Part shown: positions 26,937 to 35,887 of the stretch, in pieces
Layout of the letters: the number at the start of each line of letters is the position of its first letter
Numbering within the stretch: the stretch's first letter is position 1
Origin: Levilactobacillus brevis ATCC 14869 = DSM 20054
Lineage (GTDB): Bacteria; Bacillota; Bacilli; Lactobacillales; Lactobacillaceae
Direction: 5' to 3'
DNA: 64,000 nucleotides
NCBI RefSeq assembly: GCF_001433855.1
Contig: NZ_AZCP01000001.1
Coordinates: 437,187 to 501,186 of the forward strand
The notes under the pieces: model-generated
The model's database searches: none
What the model was told of the DNA's origin: nothing
Seen by the model: only the letters and a program-made list of their open reading frames with translations
Position numbers and translations under genes: made by a program

Positions 26937-27626
26937 TCACCGAATATTTTCATGTGTAATCGCTTCAATATCTGCCTTCGCAATTTTACCAATATTTTTA
27001 CGAATATGAGCCATATCCGTCCGATTCGTAATGAACCCCGTCTCAATTAAACTATAGTCAATCCCACGTTTTCGCAAAACATTACAGTTTTTCAGGTCTG
27101 TTCGATAACTATAGCCATGATAGGCCCGATTCAAGCCAACATACTTTTTAATCACCTGCGCCAGTCGTTTATCACGTGCCGTTGGCCGCCGCTTGTGAAT
27201 AGTCACATGACCACCATGACCACCGGCTGCATCCAAATGAAACATAACGACGGTGGCATGGCGGTTTAGCTTGTAGGACCCTTTATGGTAGGTCAATGTA
27301 TCCTTCACAATATCCTGTTTAGGATTATAAAACGTCACCTGACTATGTTTGACTTTTCTGGCATACTTTCTCAGCTGAGGCAATAAATGTTGCCGCAAAA
27401 ACATTGCCTCCGTGGTGCCATTGCCTCGCGCACCACTATCACCAGCTCCGTGACCCATCACTAAGATATATTGGTGCTTAGTTGGTGCCTTGACCGTCCG
27501 ATTGACCCTGGGTTTTACTGCCTTAGTGGCAGCCGTCGCCGTTAAGGCCTGTCCGGTTACTACCACCATCGTCAACACAATCATGCTACACCAAGTGGCC
27601 TTCCACCACCGTTTCACACCCGTCAC
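26937..27626 (-). CDS. Secreted N-acetylmuramoyl-L-alanine amidase-like protein (Amidase_3 type)
   Basis: Protein of 229 residues with an N-terminal signal peptide (basic start, hydrophobic SMIVLTMVVVTGQALTATAA, cleavage near residue 33). The domain shows GHGAGDSGARGNGTTEAMFLR (metal His and the Glu of the zinc site), MFHLDAAGGHGGHVTI (second His) and YSLIETGFITN (catalytic Glu), the order of zinc amidases that cut the bond between peptidoglycan sugar and peptide. It has no cell-wall binding repeats. It lies between Mor-like genes, which may mark a former phage or competence-type lysis module; a housekeeping cell-wall role is the alternative. Confidence 0.72.
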   Translation of the reverse strand: MTGVKRWWKATWCSMIVLTMVVVTGQALTATAATKAVKPRVNRTVKAPTKHQYILVMGHGAGDSGARGNGTTEAMFLRQHLLPQLRKYARKVKHSQVTFYNPKQDIVKDTLTYHKGSYKLNRHATVVMFHLDAAGGHGGHVTIHKRRPTARDKRLAQVIKKYVGLNRAYHGYSYRTDLKNCNVLRKRGIDYSLIETGFITNRTDMAHIRKNIGKIAKADIEAITHENIR

Positions 27627-27708
27627 TCCTCATTTACTCGACTGATTAATTTTATCCATAACTATTTTAACACCTATTGATTCACAATTACGGAACCAGT
27701 TACTTTAG

Positions 27709-27969
27709 CTACTGATCCGTTTTTGCCTGTTTTAACTCTTGTTTCACCCAACGTTGCGTATAACCATACGTATCGGCAAGTTCTTTAACCGTCATTTCCG
27801 GATAATGTCGACGAACCGCCTTGGCCGCGCCTTCTCGATCATAAAGCTTCATCGGCAAGCTCAACTGAGTCCCCCGGAATTCTTGGTAAAACTTCATCAT
27901 CAGATCATCGCCCAACAAGTCAGCCAGTTTTTTATAAGTTGCTTGTAATGCATCATTATCTACTTCCAC
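27709..27969 (-). CDS. Mor-like transcription regulator, copy 2
   Basis: Protein of 86 residues, GTG start at 27969 behind AGGTGGTGG. The longer frame to 28059 has no ribosome binding site and the two paralogs begin at the matching point. Core: LADLLGDDLMMKFYQEFRGT, then the helix-turn-helix MTVKELADTYGYTQRWVKQEL. It is the most diverged of the three copies and lies upstream of the amidase gene on the same strand. Confidence 0.68.
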   Translation of the reverse strand: MEVDNDALQATYKKLADLLGDDLMMKFYQEFRGTQLSLPMKLYDREGAAKAVRRHYPEMTVKELADTYGYTQRWVKQELKQAKTDQ

Positions 27970-28077
27970 AAAATTCCACCACCTAAATGTTTTCTTGATA
28001 TCATCATAGTAGCAAATCTTTATGGCAGATAAAAATTCGTTCGACATTACACTTTGCAAGTCAAATTGATTGTATGA

Positions 28078-28329
28078 TTACTTCACTTTTTCCCGTAAAT
28101 AATTACGGACTGTCCGATCGGCTAGTTGATACTTATGTGCCAACTCGTGAATCGTCATCCCCACCGTGTAGTCTTGCTGAACACGCGTTACCAGCGCTTG
28201 GTGCGTCAGCAAACGTAACGGAAAGCTCACACTGCTCCCTCGAAAATGCTGATAAACTTTACGCGTAGCCGTCTCCCCAATAATATCCGCCAATTCCTGA
28301 TAAACTGTTTGCCAGTCGTCTCGTTTCAC
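28078..28329 (-). CDS. Mor-like transcription regulator, copy 3
   Basis: Protein of 83 residues very similar to copy 1 (DWQTVYQELADIIGETATRKVYQHFRGSS and MTIHELAHKYQLADRTVRNYLRE). It ends 108 bp before copy 2 starts. The three probably arose by local duplication; this one keeps a full helix-turn-helix. Function unknown. Confidence 0.7.
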   Translation of the reverse strand: MKRDDWQTVYQELADIIGETATRKVYQHFRGSSVSFPLRLLTHQALVTRVQQDYTVGMTIHELAHKYQLADRTVRNYLREKVK

Positions 28330-28486
28330 ATCCCCAACCTACCTTTTCCACAACTCTCACAATCCTGATCGCCAATTTCTAACAATCGTATCTACTATAT
28401 TCTTGTCGATACCATTAAAATTTGCAACTGACAACCCGCCATAACTTTTTTGACAGTTAAACGTTTATCAGATAACCGTTATAGAA

Positions 28487-28531
28487 AAAAATCCCCGTCT
28501 TTGTGCAAGGCAACTGTCAGGGATTCTTATT
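28487..28531 (-). terminator. Intrinsic terminator
   Basis: Minus strand AATCCC...GGGATT with TTTTTTT after it, just downstream of the ArsC stop. Confidence 0.65.
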
Positions 28532-28540
28532 AACGGCATA

Positions 28541-28939
28541 CTAAATTTCTTTAATATGCCTAGCAATTTCATCACGAACCTGCCGAAAAATTAATAAACG
28601 TTCGGCCACACTTCCTGTAGCCTGAGCTGGATCAGCTAGTGGCCAGTGAATTCGCTTAACCGTGGCCGGGGTCACGGGACATCTATCTCGCGCATCGCCA
28701 CACAACGTCACGACCAAATCACACTGTCTTAAATAACCCAGATCAATGACCGTTGACGTCTGCTGCGAAATATCAATGCCAATCTCGGCCATCACCTGAA
28801 CGGCTAGTGGATTTAGTCCATGCGCTTCTATTCCGGCGCTCGCTACGTGCCAACTGGGATCTAGTATGTTACGGGCTAACCCCTCTGCCATCTGACTGCG
28901 ACAGGAATTTCCCGTACACAAAAAATAAAGCCGTTTCAT
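28541..28939 (-). CDS. arsC: Low-molecular-weight phosphatase/arsenate reductase ArsC (thioredoxin type)
   Basis: Protein of 132 residues. The P-loop [15 protein letters not shown] begins at residue 6 and carries the nucleophile Cys; two more cysteines in [11 protein letters not shown] match the relay pair of thioredoxin-coupled arsenate reductases. It would reduce arsenate to arsenite. The ATG overlaps the TetR stop (ATGA), so it is translated with that regulator. No ArsB/ArsR is nearby, so a tyrosine-phosphatase-like role stays possible. Confidence 0.8.
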   Translation of the reverse strand: MKRLYFLCTGNSCRSQMAEGLARNILDPSWHVASAGIEAHGLNPLAVQVMAEIGIDISQQTSTVIDLGYLRQCDLVVTLCGDARDRCPVTPATVKRIHWPLADPAQATGSVAERLLIFRQVRDEIARHIKEI

Positions 28940-29520
28940 TGCGCCCCATGCTCCCTTCCCGCCAAACCGTACAGGCACAAATCCTCTAGCTGAACCATCA
29001 TCGTCTCAGACAAAGGCCCCTCCGCGATAGCTTGGGCCTCCATCATTTGAATAAAGAGTCGCGCCGCCTGATCACTAATTTCGGCGCGCACTAGTCCACT
29101 TCGTCGCCCATCGGCAATGACCAACTGCCAGAATTCATCTTGCCATTGGTTGACTTGCGTTCTTAGCTCCGGGTGGCGATGGGCAAATTCAAAAAATTCG
29201 TGTCCCACGTGTGAAGAAAACTCATCACGTAAATTGGCTGCATATCGCAAAAACGCGTGTAATCGTTCTTGAAAACTCAAGCTCTGATCCTTGGCGAGGG
29301 CCATCATGGCCGTCATATGTTTTTCAAACAAGCGTTGTACCACAGCCATTACGAGGTCATCCTTCGTGGGAAAATACTTATACATCGTCACAAAAGAAAT
29401 CCCAGCAGCCTCACTCACCGCTTTAACACTGGTCTCTTGAATACCTTGTGTACTCATTAACTCAAAGGCCGCATCCACTAACTTTTGTCGATTTATTTTT
29501 TTCTTCGTTTCTCGTTTCAT
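28936..29520 (-). CDS. TetR/AcrR family regulator
   Basis: Protein of 194 residues with a TetR DNA-binding region ([44 protein letters not shown]). Start at ATG 29520 after GGGAGGTGG; 16 extra upstream codons lack a ribosome binding site. It is divergent from the MacB-like exporter at 29706, its likely target, and is co-translated with the ArsC-like protein. Confidence 0.82.
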   Translation of the reverse strand: MKRETKKKINRQKLVDAAFELMSTQGIQETSVKAVSEAAGISFVTMYKYFPTKDDLVMAVVQRLFEKHMTAMMALAKDQSLSFQERLHAFLRYAANLRDEFSSHVGHEFFEFAHRHPELRTQVNQWQDEFWQLVIADGRRSGLVRAEISDQAARLFIQMMEAQAIAEGPLSETMMVQLEDLCLYGLAGREHGAQ

Positions 29521-29610
29521 GACTGACCACCTCCCACAGCAACTTAAAGTCGTCTTAGTGTACCACATTTCACCAAAACATTAAATATTTCAATTTTATG
29601 TTAAAGTAAT

Positions 29611-29639
29611 TTGACTTTCAAATCCGTCAAGCGTAACCT
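29611..29639 (+). promoter_or_regulatory. Promoter candidate of the MacB-like exporter
   Basis: TTGACT at 29611 and TAACCT at 29634 with a 17-bp spacer; the -10 is weak. It lies in the TetR-exporter intergenic region where a repressor would act. Confidence 0.35.
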
Positions 29640-29705
29640 AGGCTTCACAAAAGTTAAACAGAAAAATATGATGTTAAACCTTAATACATTCAGAGGAGCG
29701 AGCGA

Positions 29706-31709
29706 ATGGCGATTTTACAGTTAAAGGATATCCACAAGTCCTATTATTTAGGTAAAGAAGAATTTCCCGTCTTAAAGGGAATTGACTTAGATTTCAATCT
29801 AGGTGAATTTGTTTCTATCTTAGGTGAATCTGGTGGTGGTAAATCCACATTAATGAATATTATTGGCGGCTTGGACCGGGAATTCCAAGGTGAAGTCAAG
29901 CTAAATGGTAAGCCTATCGATCACCGCAATGAAAAATCATTGGATCGGTTCCGGCGGGAAACGATTGGCTACATCTACCAAGCTTACAATTTAGTCAACC
30001 ACTTAACAGTCCTCGACAACGTCTTAATTTCATTAGACATGACAACTTTGACTAAGGAACAGCGGGTTGACCGGGCAAACCATCTGTTGGAACGCGTCGG
30101 ATTGGCCGAGCAGGCTAAGAAATATCCTAACCAATTATCTGGTGGACAAAAGCAACGGGTCGCCATTGCGCGGGCCTTGGCAAGCGATCCCCAGATCATC
30201 ATTGCCGATGAACCGACTGGTGCGTTGGATTCACAAAATACGGCTGAAGTTCTCGACATTTTAAATGATATTGCCAAAGAAGGTCGACTGGTCATTACCG
30301 TGACCCACTCACAAGCCGTGGCGGATGCTGGGACCCGGATTGTACAGCTGGTCGACGGCAAGATCGACAGTGATACCTCAATCCGCCAGCCTTATCCAGT
30401 TACTGGAGATGCTGAGCGCTTAACGGCCCGTAAGCTTCCGGCTCGGGTCAGTTACCAAACCGCCTTCAAACATTTTAAGTTCACTTTTGGTCAAAATTTC
30501 TTAATCATGCTGGGAACTGCTATTGGTCTGTTTGCGGTCATTCTCTTCTCGGGATTAGGCAACGGCTTGAGTGGCTATATCAACGAACAGATCACTAATG
30601 TGGCGAACCCCCAAGTCGTTTCCGTTTCTCGCCATACAAAGTCAACCAGTAATGCCAACAAGCAGCAGGCACAGGCTGAAAGTCAACGGGCAGCAATGGG
30701 GATGGGAACCACCACAACCAAGCCCAAAACCTTTAGTCAGACACAAATCAGTCAAATCAAACAGCTCAAACATGTGACTAAAGTCGAAAAAAGCTACTCA
30801 CTGACTGACGTTAAGATCAAGCATGGTAAGAAGTCAGTCACCACTAGTACCGCATCCAACTGGACCAGTTCTGCAACGACGTCTTCCATCAAAGTCGGTC
30901 ACAAACCTCAGGCTGGCGAGATTGTCCTTGATAAAACTGCGGTTGCTAAACAGCTCAATAAAAAGGATTGGAAATCACTAATTGGTAAAACCGTCACGGT
31001 TAGCTATTCCACCGCTAACGCGAATAATCGACCTACCAAAGTGACCTTTAAAGCCAAAGTAGCGGGTATCGCTGAAAGTTCCACTGGGGCGATGTCAATT
31101 ACAGCGGTTAACACCAACACCTTGGTCAAGGCTCTCAACAAGGCCAACGTTAGTACTAAGCCGGCCGCTCTAGCCGTTTCTATTGATAAGCTGGGGAGTG
31201 TCAACGGTGTGGTTAAGCAAATTAATAAACTCAAAAATGACGGCACCAGATTATATGCCGCCACATCAATTACTAGTTTGATTAGCACCGTTCAGACGTA
31301 TGTTCACTTAGCTTCTTCCATTCTAGCAGCCATTGCAGCCATTTCCCTGATTGTCTCTGCACTGATGATCATTGTCACCATGTACATGTCCGTTAGTGCG
31401 CGGACCAAGGAGATTGGGATTTTACGTGCTTTAGGTGAAAGCAAGGCTGATATTCGACGCCTGTTCATCAGTGAATCCCTCATTATTGGTGTTCTGAGTG
31501 CCGTACTGGCAACGGTGATTGCATTAGGCTTAGGTGCATTAGCTAATACGATGTTATCTAAGATTGCGTCATATGCCTTCATTCAGATTACCCTTGGCAA
31601 TATCATCACAACTTTTGTGATTGCCATCGTGATTGCCCTCATCGCGGCTTACTTACCAGCCCGCCATGCAGCAAGTCTGAATCCGATTGACGCGCTAAGC
31701 GCCGATTAG
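29706..31709 (+). CDS. MacB-type ABC transporter, ATPase-permease fusion
   Basis: Protein of 667 residues. ATPase domain at residues 1-225 with Walker A GESGGGKST, signature LSGGQKQR and Walker B IIADEPTGALDS. A first membrane helix follows near residue 260, then a periplasm-type (here extracellular) domain rich in Thr/Ser/Lys (about 285-525), and three C-terminal helices of the FtsX/MacB permease. Such fusions export peptides or antibiotics (mechanotransmission). GAGGAGCGAGCGA precedes the ATG. Confidence 0.88.
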   Translation: MAILQLKDIHKSYYLGKEEFPVLKGIDLDFNLGEFVSILGESGGGKSTLMNIIGGLDREFQGEVKLNGKPIDHRNEKSLDRFRRETIGYIYQAYNLVNHLTVLDNVLISLDMTTLTKEQRVDRANHLLERVGLAEQAKKYPNQLSGGQKQRVAIARALASDPQIIIADEPTGALDSQNTAEVLDILNDIAKEGRLVITVTHSQAVADAGTRIVQLVDGKIDSDTSIRQPYPVTGDAERLTARKLPARVSYQTAFKHFKFTFGQNFLIMLGTAIGLFAVILFSGLGNGLSGYINEQITNVANPQVVSVSRHTKSTSNANKQQAQAESQRAAMGMGTTTTKPKTFSQTQISQIKQLKHVTKVEKSYSLTDVKIKHGKKSVTTSTASNWTSSATTSSIKVGHKPQAGEIVLDKTAVAKQLNKKDWKSLIGKTVTVSYSTANANNRPTKVTFKAKVAGIAESSTGAMSITAVNTNTLVKALNKANVSTKPAALAVSIDKLGSVNGVVKQINKLKNDGTRLYAATSITSLISTVQTYVHLASSILAAIAAISLIVSALMIIVTMYMSVSARTKEIGILRALGESKADIRRLFISESLIIGVLSAVLATVIALGLGALANTMLSKIASYAFIQITLGNIITTFVIAIVIALIAAYLPARHAASLNPIDALSAD

Positions 31710-31723
31710 GCTATGCCGGATAA

Positions 31724-31773
31724 AACCCAAAAAAGGAGTCTGAGACAAAAGTCTCAAACTCCTTTTTTGGGTT
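31724..31773. terminator. Bidirectional terminator
   Basis: AACCCAAAAAAGGAGT-TGAGAC and GTCTCA-ACTCCTTTTTTGGGTT form a very strong hairpin between the converging exporter and XrtG-locus genes. Confidence 0.9.
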
Positions 31774-31799
31774 GCCAAATATCTGGTGCCAGCTTACCT

Positions 31800-33386
31800 T
31801 CACATACTCTCTTCGTCAGCAGCTATTGCCGCGGCTAACTTTTCAGTATACCAACCCCACAGTTGTCGCACATTAGCCACCGCTCGGTCGAACGAAAAGG
31901 CTGCTAGTAGTAACAGACACGGTAAATATTGAATTAAGTATCGACTACGACCACCTTCGAACAACAGTAAAAATAAGAAGCCGCCAACCATCGATAATCG
32001 TAGAATTTGAATGACGTGTCGCTGTGGCCCAAATCCCAATGCAATGATGCTTAACAGAATAATCCACCAGAATTGCGCGATAAACCGAAAATCAGCGATA
32101 TGCCGCCCATATAGATAGAGAAAATTCTTTAACTTGTTACTGATCCCCCGGTTATTTGGCCGCTGGTTATCATGAAAGAAGTGTCCTTCTTTCAGCCAAC
32201 CAAAGGTACCATCGGCCGTATTATTTCGTTGTTTCTTAACCAAAAAGGTCAAGTAGCCGATCGGTCCCAGCTTCTTTAATCGCTTCGTCAACATGGTAAC
32301 AGAGTAGTCCGTTTTTTGCTTAGATGTTGGTAATACTGCCATCTGAACAGCTTGTTTGGCACTATAGCCGCCCGAGCCATAGACCCCCATCGCCATAAAA
32401 TGAATGGCTGGAATTGCCCGAGCTTTGTTCAACTGAATATAAGTCTGACTCTGGACTTTCTGGTTAGCATACTGATACGTATGCCAAGCGCTTCCACCGA
32501 CCATGACTAGCAGTGCTACCGCCATAAACCATACCTGATCTGATACTGGTTTACGCCGAATGAACCACTCCAGCAACTCAATAATGACAATCGCAATGAC
32601 CGGGATAATGGCAGAAGGCTTGATAAAGTATGTCAACGTCACGCTAATACCAAAGCCGTTCGCTGCCAGCACGCGCACTAACGCGGGTAACGTGGACTTA
32701 CGCATCGCAAAATAGCAAAGCAGATAAATTGAGACCAGTGGTAATCCCCAAGCATCGGTGTACGGCATAATAATGCTGGGAAAAACCGCTAACCAGCCAA
32801 CATGCAGATAGATGGCTGCCCCCAATGCTCGCGGTCGCACTAACCACACACTAATCAAGTTGCAGATTGCCGACAGATCCACAAAGAATAGCGTTACAAA
32901 ATCAAAAAACAGCCACGAGGTTTGACCCGTTAGTTCGGTTAGCCAATGCATAAACAACATGATTGGCAGGTTGTTTTGGTTCAAACTGTAATAAGCCATA
33001 ACATTGACTTCTTGGACATGTTTGGCACTGGTTGCCGCATAATGAAGCATCCCGGCATCAAAACCACTGGCCGGATGAACAAAGATGATTAAGAAAATTT
33101 GCCCAGCAAGCACCACCCCGAGCATGATGCTGCCAGTTAATAGCCGTTTTTTAATGAACACAGCAACCAACCACGCGTGAATCTCTGGATAAGCATAATT
33201 CATGACTAACACGGCCACTAATCCCAACACCAGTCCGGTCGTCACCATGGTCGTACTGGTCCCAAACGTTGGATTATCCCCTAAAATAATATTGGGTGAT
33301 GTAATGGCAAAGAATAACATCAGAAAAAACAAAATTCGCCACGCCCAATTAATAACGGCTTGGCTGAATTGATAAAATCTATGCAT
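31800..33386 (-). CDS. XrtG-locus integral membrane protein (GT-C glycosyltransferase-like)
   Basis: Polytopic membrane protein of 528 residues with about a dozen segments. It resembles the conserved membrane protein found in exosortase-G loci of Firmicutes (TIGR03766-type). The early extracytoplasmic loop (FVHPASGFDAGMLHYAATSA) holds acidic residues, and NQNNLPIMLFMHWL and TYFIKPSAIIPV follow; this layout resembles lipid-linked-sugar GT-C transferases of the PMT/ArnT kind. It overlaps the PTPS-like gene by eight bases. Last gene of the locus. Its acceptor may be the Firmicu-CTERM protein; this is inferred from location. Confidence 0.7.
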   Translation of the reverse strand: MHRFYQFSQAVINWAWRILFFLMLFFAITSPNIILGDNPTFGTSTTMVTTGLVLGLVAVLVMNYAYPEIHAWLVAVFIKKRLLTGSIMLGVVLAGQIFLIIFVHPASGFDAGMLHYAATSAKHVQEVNVMAYYSLNQNNLPIMLFMHWLTELTGQTSWLFFDFVTLFFVDLSAICNLISVWLVRPRALGAAIYLHVGWLAVFPSIIMPYTDAWGLPLVSIYLLCYFAMRKSTLPALVRVLAANGFGISVTLTYFIKPSAIIPVIAIVIIELLEWFIRRKPVSDQVWFMAVALLVMVGGSAWHTYQYANQKVQSQTYIQLNKARAIPAIHFMAMGVYGSGGYSAKQAVQMAVLPTSKQKTDYSVTMLTKRLKKLGPIGYLTFLVKKQRNNTADGTFGWLKEGHFFHDNQRPNNRGISNKLKNFLYLYGRHIADFRFIAQFWWIILLSIIALGFGPQRHVIQILRLSMVGGFLFLLLFEGGRSRYLIQYLPCLLLLAAFSFDRAVANVRQLWGWYTEKLAAAIAADEESM

Positions 33387-33807
33387 CTATATCATCCTGT
33401 GACGCCGACTGATCTGGCAAAACTTCCGCCTCGGTTGGGAACTGGCGCTCAGTTATGTCGATACAATAAGATCGGGTTGGCGAGTCACTGACTTCAATTC
33501 GTAACAGAACAGCATTGTTTTGCCGCAAGATCGAATCAATCTCATTAAATAAATACTCAGTGACATTTTCCACCGTAGGATTAATCACCTGAAACTCGGG
33601 CAGATCATTGAGATATTGTCCCGACAAAGCATTAATAGCCTTATTTAAGGATTTTTCAATTTCAAAGAATGAAACCATCCCTTCAAACACATGAAGTTCA
33701 CAGACGATTTCCCAAGTATGGTTATGCTTTTTACCCGTCCCCGATTCCCATCGAACCGCATGACTGGCATTAACATAGGATTTGATTTTATAAGAGCGTT
33801 GTTTCAT
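33379..33807 (-). CDS. 6-pyruvoyl-tetrahydropterin-synthase-like protein of the XrtG locus
   Basis: Protein of 142 residues. The T-fold zinc triad is retained: His16 in NASHAVRW, and His28 and His30 in KKHNHTWEI. The closing PTVENVTEYLFNEID motif is also as in QueD/PTPS. The cysteine that normally sits just before the HxH pair is absent, and the late glutamate motif (WETPT-type) reads SDSPTRSYC. It belongs to the PTPS-related family known next to XrtG (TIGR03112-type). The start is ATG 33807, two bases after the glycosyltransferase stop. Whether it acts on a pterin or on a sugar is not known. Confidence 0.75.
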   Translation of the reverse strand: MKQRSYKIKSYVNASHAVRWESGTGKKHNHTWEIVCELHVFEGMVSFFEIEKSLNKAINALSGQYLNDLPEFQVINPTVENVTEYLFNEIDSILRQNNAVLLRIEVSDSPTRSYCIDITERQFPTEAEVLPDQSASQDDIDA

Positions 33808-33809
33808 TG

Positions 33810-35171
33810 CTAATCTCGCTTTCCTTTCCGTGCTTGCCGCCATCGTTGCCGGATTGTCTGGACATCATCACGAATAACGGCGGTTAATCGGTTCTTTTCC
33901 TCCGATAAGCCCCGCATCTTCCATGAAGCCTTCGTCGTCATCGCGTTAATAATCCCAATTAAACGAATCCAAGAACAAATGAACATATATACAGGTAACG
34001 TCAACGTTACCCACCACAACCGTAAATAAAAACGTTGCTCCGTCGGGTACGGTTGTAACAGGATGCTCACACTCACAAAGTTGACCACCGCAACGACAAC
34101 GTATAGGGCATAAATCAACAGGTATGACAACAGCAGAATCAGTGATGAATAACCAAAGGCAATTAAAACGACTGTGGCAAATGTCCAGATCATTCTGGGA
34201 AATGTAAACGTATGGTCAATCATCATTCGTCGAACTAAGAAGTTTTTAAAAAATCGTTTTAAACTAGCCGTTTGCTTCATATAGTTTTCGGTAACTTCCA
34301 ACTCACCGCGCTGCCAGCGCTGGCGTTGTGTATACAGTTCAGAAAAACCAGAGATCGGCTCAACATAAAAGATGGCATCGGCACAAATAACCACTTTTTT
34401 ACCTAACCGGGTACGAATCTGAAACGTCATATCCGTGTCCTCACCGATGGTATCAATATCATACAAGAACGTCTCCATTAAGACTTCCCGTCGGAATGCT
34501 GAAAACGCACCGGACATGGTAAATAACTGATCGCGTGACGCTTCAATCGTTCGTCCCGATAAGAAGGCCTGCGCGTACTCATAGTATTCGTTCTTGGCCA
34601 ATAGCCGGTGACCGAACCCCTTGACCTTTTGAACCAGTTCCTCTTTTGGTAGGATCGCGCCAGTCATAGCCGCAATACTTAAATCATTTTCAAAACGCAA
34701 TACCATATTCTTAACAGCATTCTTTTCTAACAACCCATCGCTGTCAATATTAATCACGTAAATACCAATACTTTCGTAAATCGCCGTATTTAACGCCCGG
34801 GCTTTCCCCTTATCAGTATTCACATAACGTAAAATCAATTCAGGAAAGGTGTTTTGTGCCCGGGCATACGCTCCAAAGCTGCCATCGGTACTCTGATTGT
34901 CAGCTAGAATAATTTGCATGGCCTCTTTAGGATAGGTTTGCTCATTAATTGATTGAATACACTCAAACAGCGTGTCCTCCGAGTTATAAACGGGAACAAT
35001 GATCGTCACCCACGGCCACTTACCAGGCGGCGTTAATTTCGGCTCATGACGATGCAAGTGCATCAGCTTAGCCGTTGAGATCAAAGCCGGGATAATTTCA
35101 ACCACAATGGGGATCAGCGCCCAAGTAATCCAGAAGCCCATCCGCGTCAAGGCTAAATTGATCCAGTACAT
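33810..35171 (-). CDS. Family 2 glycosyltransferase of the XrtG locus
   Basis: Membrane-bound GT2 protein of about 453 residues. After an N-terminal helix the catalytic domain has VPVYNSEDTLFECIQSI, the DNQSTDGS loop, the metal motif INIDSDG, GAFSAFRREVL and GEDTDMTFQIR, and QRWQRGELE resembling the QxxRW of processive transferases. Two or three C-terminal helices follow. This matches the XrtG-associated transferase family (TIGR03111-type). ATG 35171 touches the XrtG stop (TGATG); a GGAGG ribosome binding site lies 14 bases upstream and GTG 35174 is an alternative start. Confidence 0.85.
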   Translation of the reverse strand: MYWINLALTRMGFWITWALIPIVVEIIPALISTAKLMHLHRHEPKLTPPGKWPWVTIIVPVYNSEDTLFECIQSINEQTYPKEAMQIILADNQSTDGSFGAYARAQNTFPELILRYVNTDKGKARALNTAIYESIGIYVINIDSDGLLEKNAVKNMVLRFENDLSIAAMTGAILPKEELVQKVKGFGHRLLAKNEYYEYAQAFLSGRTIEASRDQLFTMSGAFSAFRREVLMETFLYDIDTIGEDTDMTFQIRTRLGKKVVICADAIFYVEPISGFSELYTQRQRWQRGELEVTENYMKQTASLKRFFKNFLVRRMMIDHTFTFPRMIWTFATVVLIAFGYSSLILLLSYLLIYALYVVVAVVNFVSVSILLQPYPTEQRFYLRLWWVTLTLPVYMFICSWIRLIGIINAMTTKASWKMRGLSEEKNRLTAVIRDDVQTIRQRWRQARKGKRD

Positions 35172-35770
35172 CACGACTTTTCTTGCCTCCAATCAATGAA
35201 TTCCCGATAGATACCTCGTGCCAATTGCGAATACGTGAAGACATTGTAATACAGCGCAATCACCAAAACATAAAATAGTAACCGACCAATCACGGAGTGG
35301 GCTAGGAAAAAGGTCTCACCGCCGCCAAAGTGCACGATGATAATCACAACCACCAGCCGTAAAACATTGATTGCGTAGATATACAGCACACCGAAGACCG
35401 CGTAGAAGACTTTTTCCTTTCGCTGATACATCGGGAAAAAGACCACCAAGGCTACGAAGGCACACGTCTCAATAATGCCTGAGCACTCGTAATCAATTGA
35501 CATCACTACGGGATTGCCCGTATTAGTAATATAAACCAATCCCATTTTGAACATAATCGTACACCAATGTGACAAGGTGCCAAAGAAAGCCACACCGTGA
35601 ATCACGGCATGCGTAAAGAACCATACCCAATATGGCCGGCTAATCGCGGTTAAAATGAAAAAAAGCCCGGCACTCCCCACAATAAAATAGAAGGCAGATA
35701 ACCGCGCTCGCTTGAGCACTGAAAGTCCATATAGCCATATCACAATGCCCAATAGGATTTTGATATTCAT
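35171..35770 (-). CDS. xrtG: Exosortase family protein XrtG
   Basis: Membrane protease/transpeptidase homolog of 199 residues with about six helices. The exosortase catalytic set is visible: Cys96 in DYECSGIIE, Arg138 in INVLRLV and His158 in FLAHSVIGR. Exosortases recognise a C-terminal tripartite signal (motif, helix, basic tail) and cut or transfer the protein. AGGACGGATACGT precedes the ATG. It lies directly downstream of its presumed substrate and overlaps the glycosyltransferase by one base, so the set is one functional unit. Confidence 0.88.
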   Translation of the reverse strand: MNIKILLGIVIWLYGLSVLKRARLSAFYFIVGSAGLFFILTAISRPYWVWFFTHAVIHGVAFFGTLSHWCTIMFKMGLVYITNTGNPVVMSIDYECSGIIETCAFVALVVFFPMYQRKEKVFYAVFGVLYIYAINVLRLVVVIIIVHFGGGETFFLAHSVIGRLLFYVLVIALYYNVFTYSQLARGIYREFIDWRQEKS

Positions 35771-35887
35771 ACGTATCCGTCCTAATTAATCAACTTATCA
35801 AACGTTCTCGTTAGCCAATTACCGTCAGCTCACCACTTTGATCGTGGCAATCACTAACTATCAATCACAAACCATTATCATACCACA

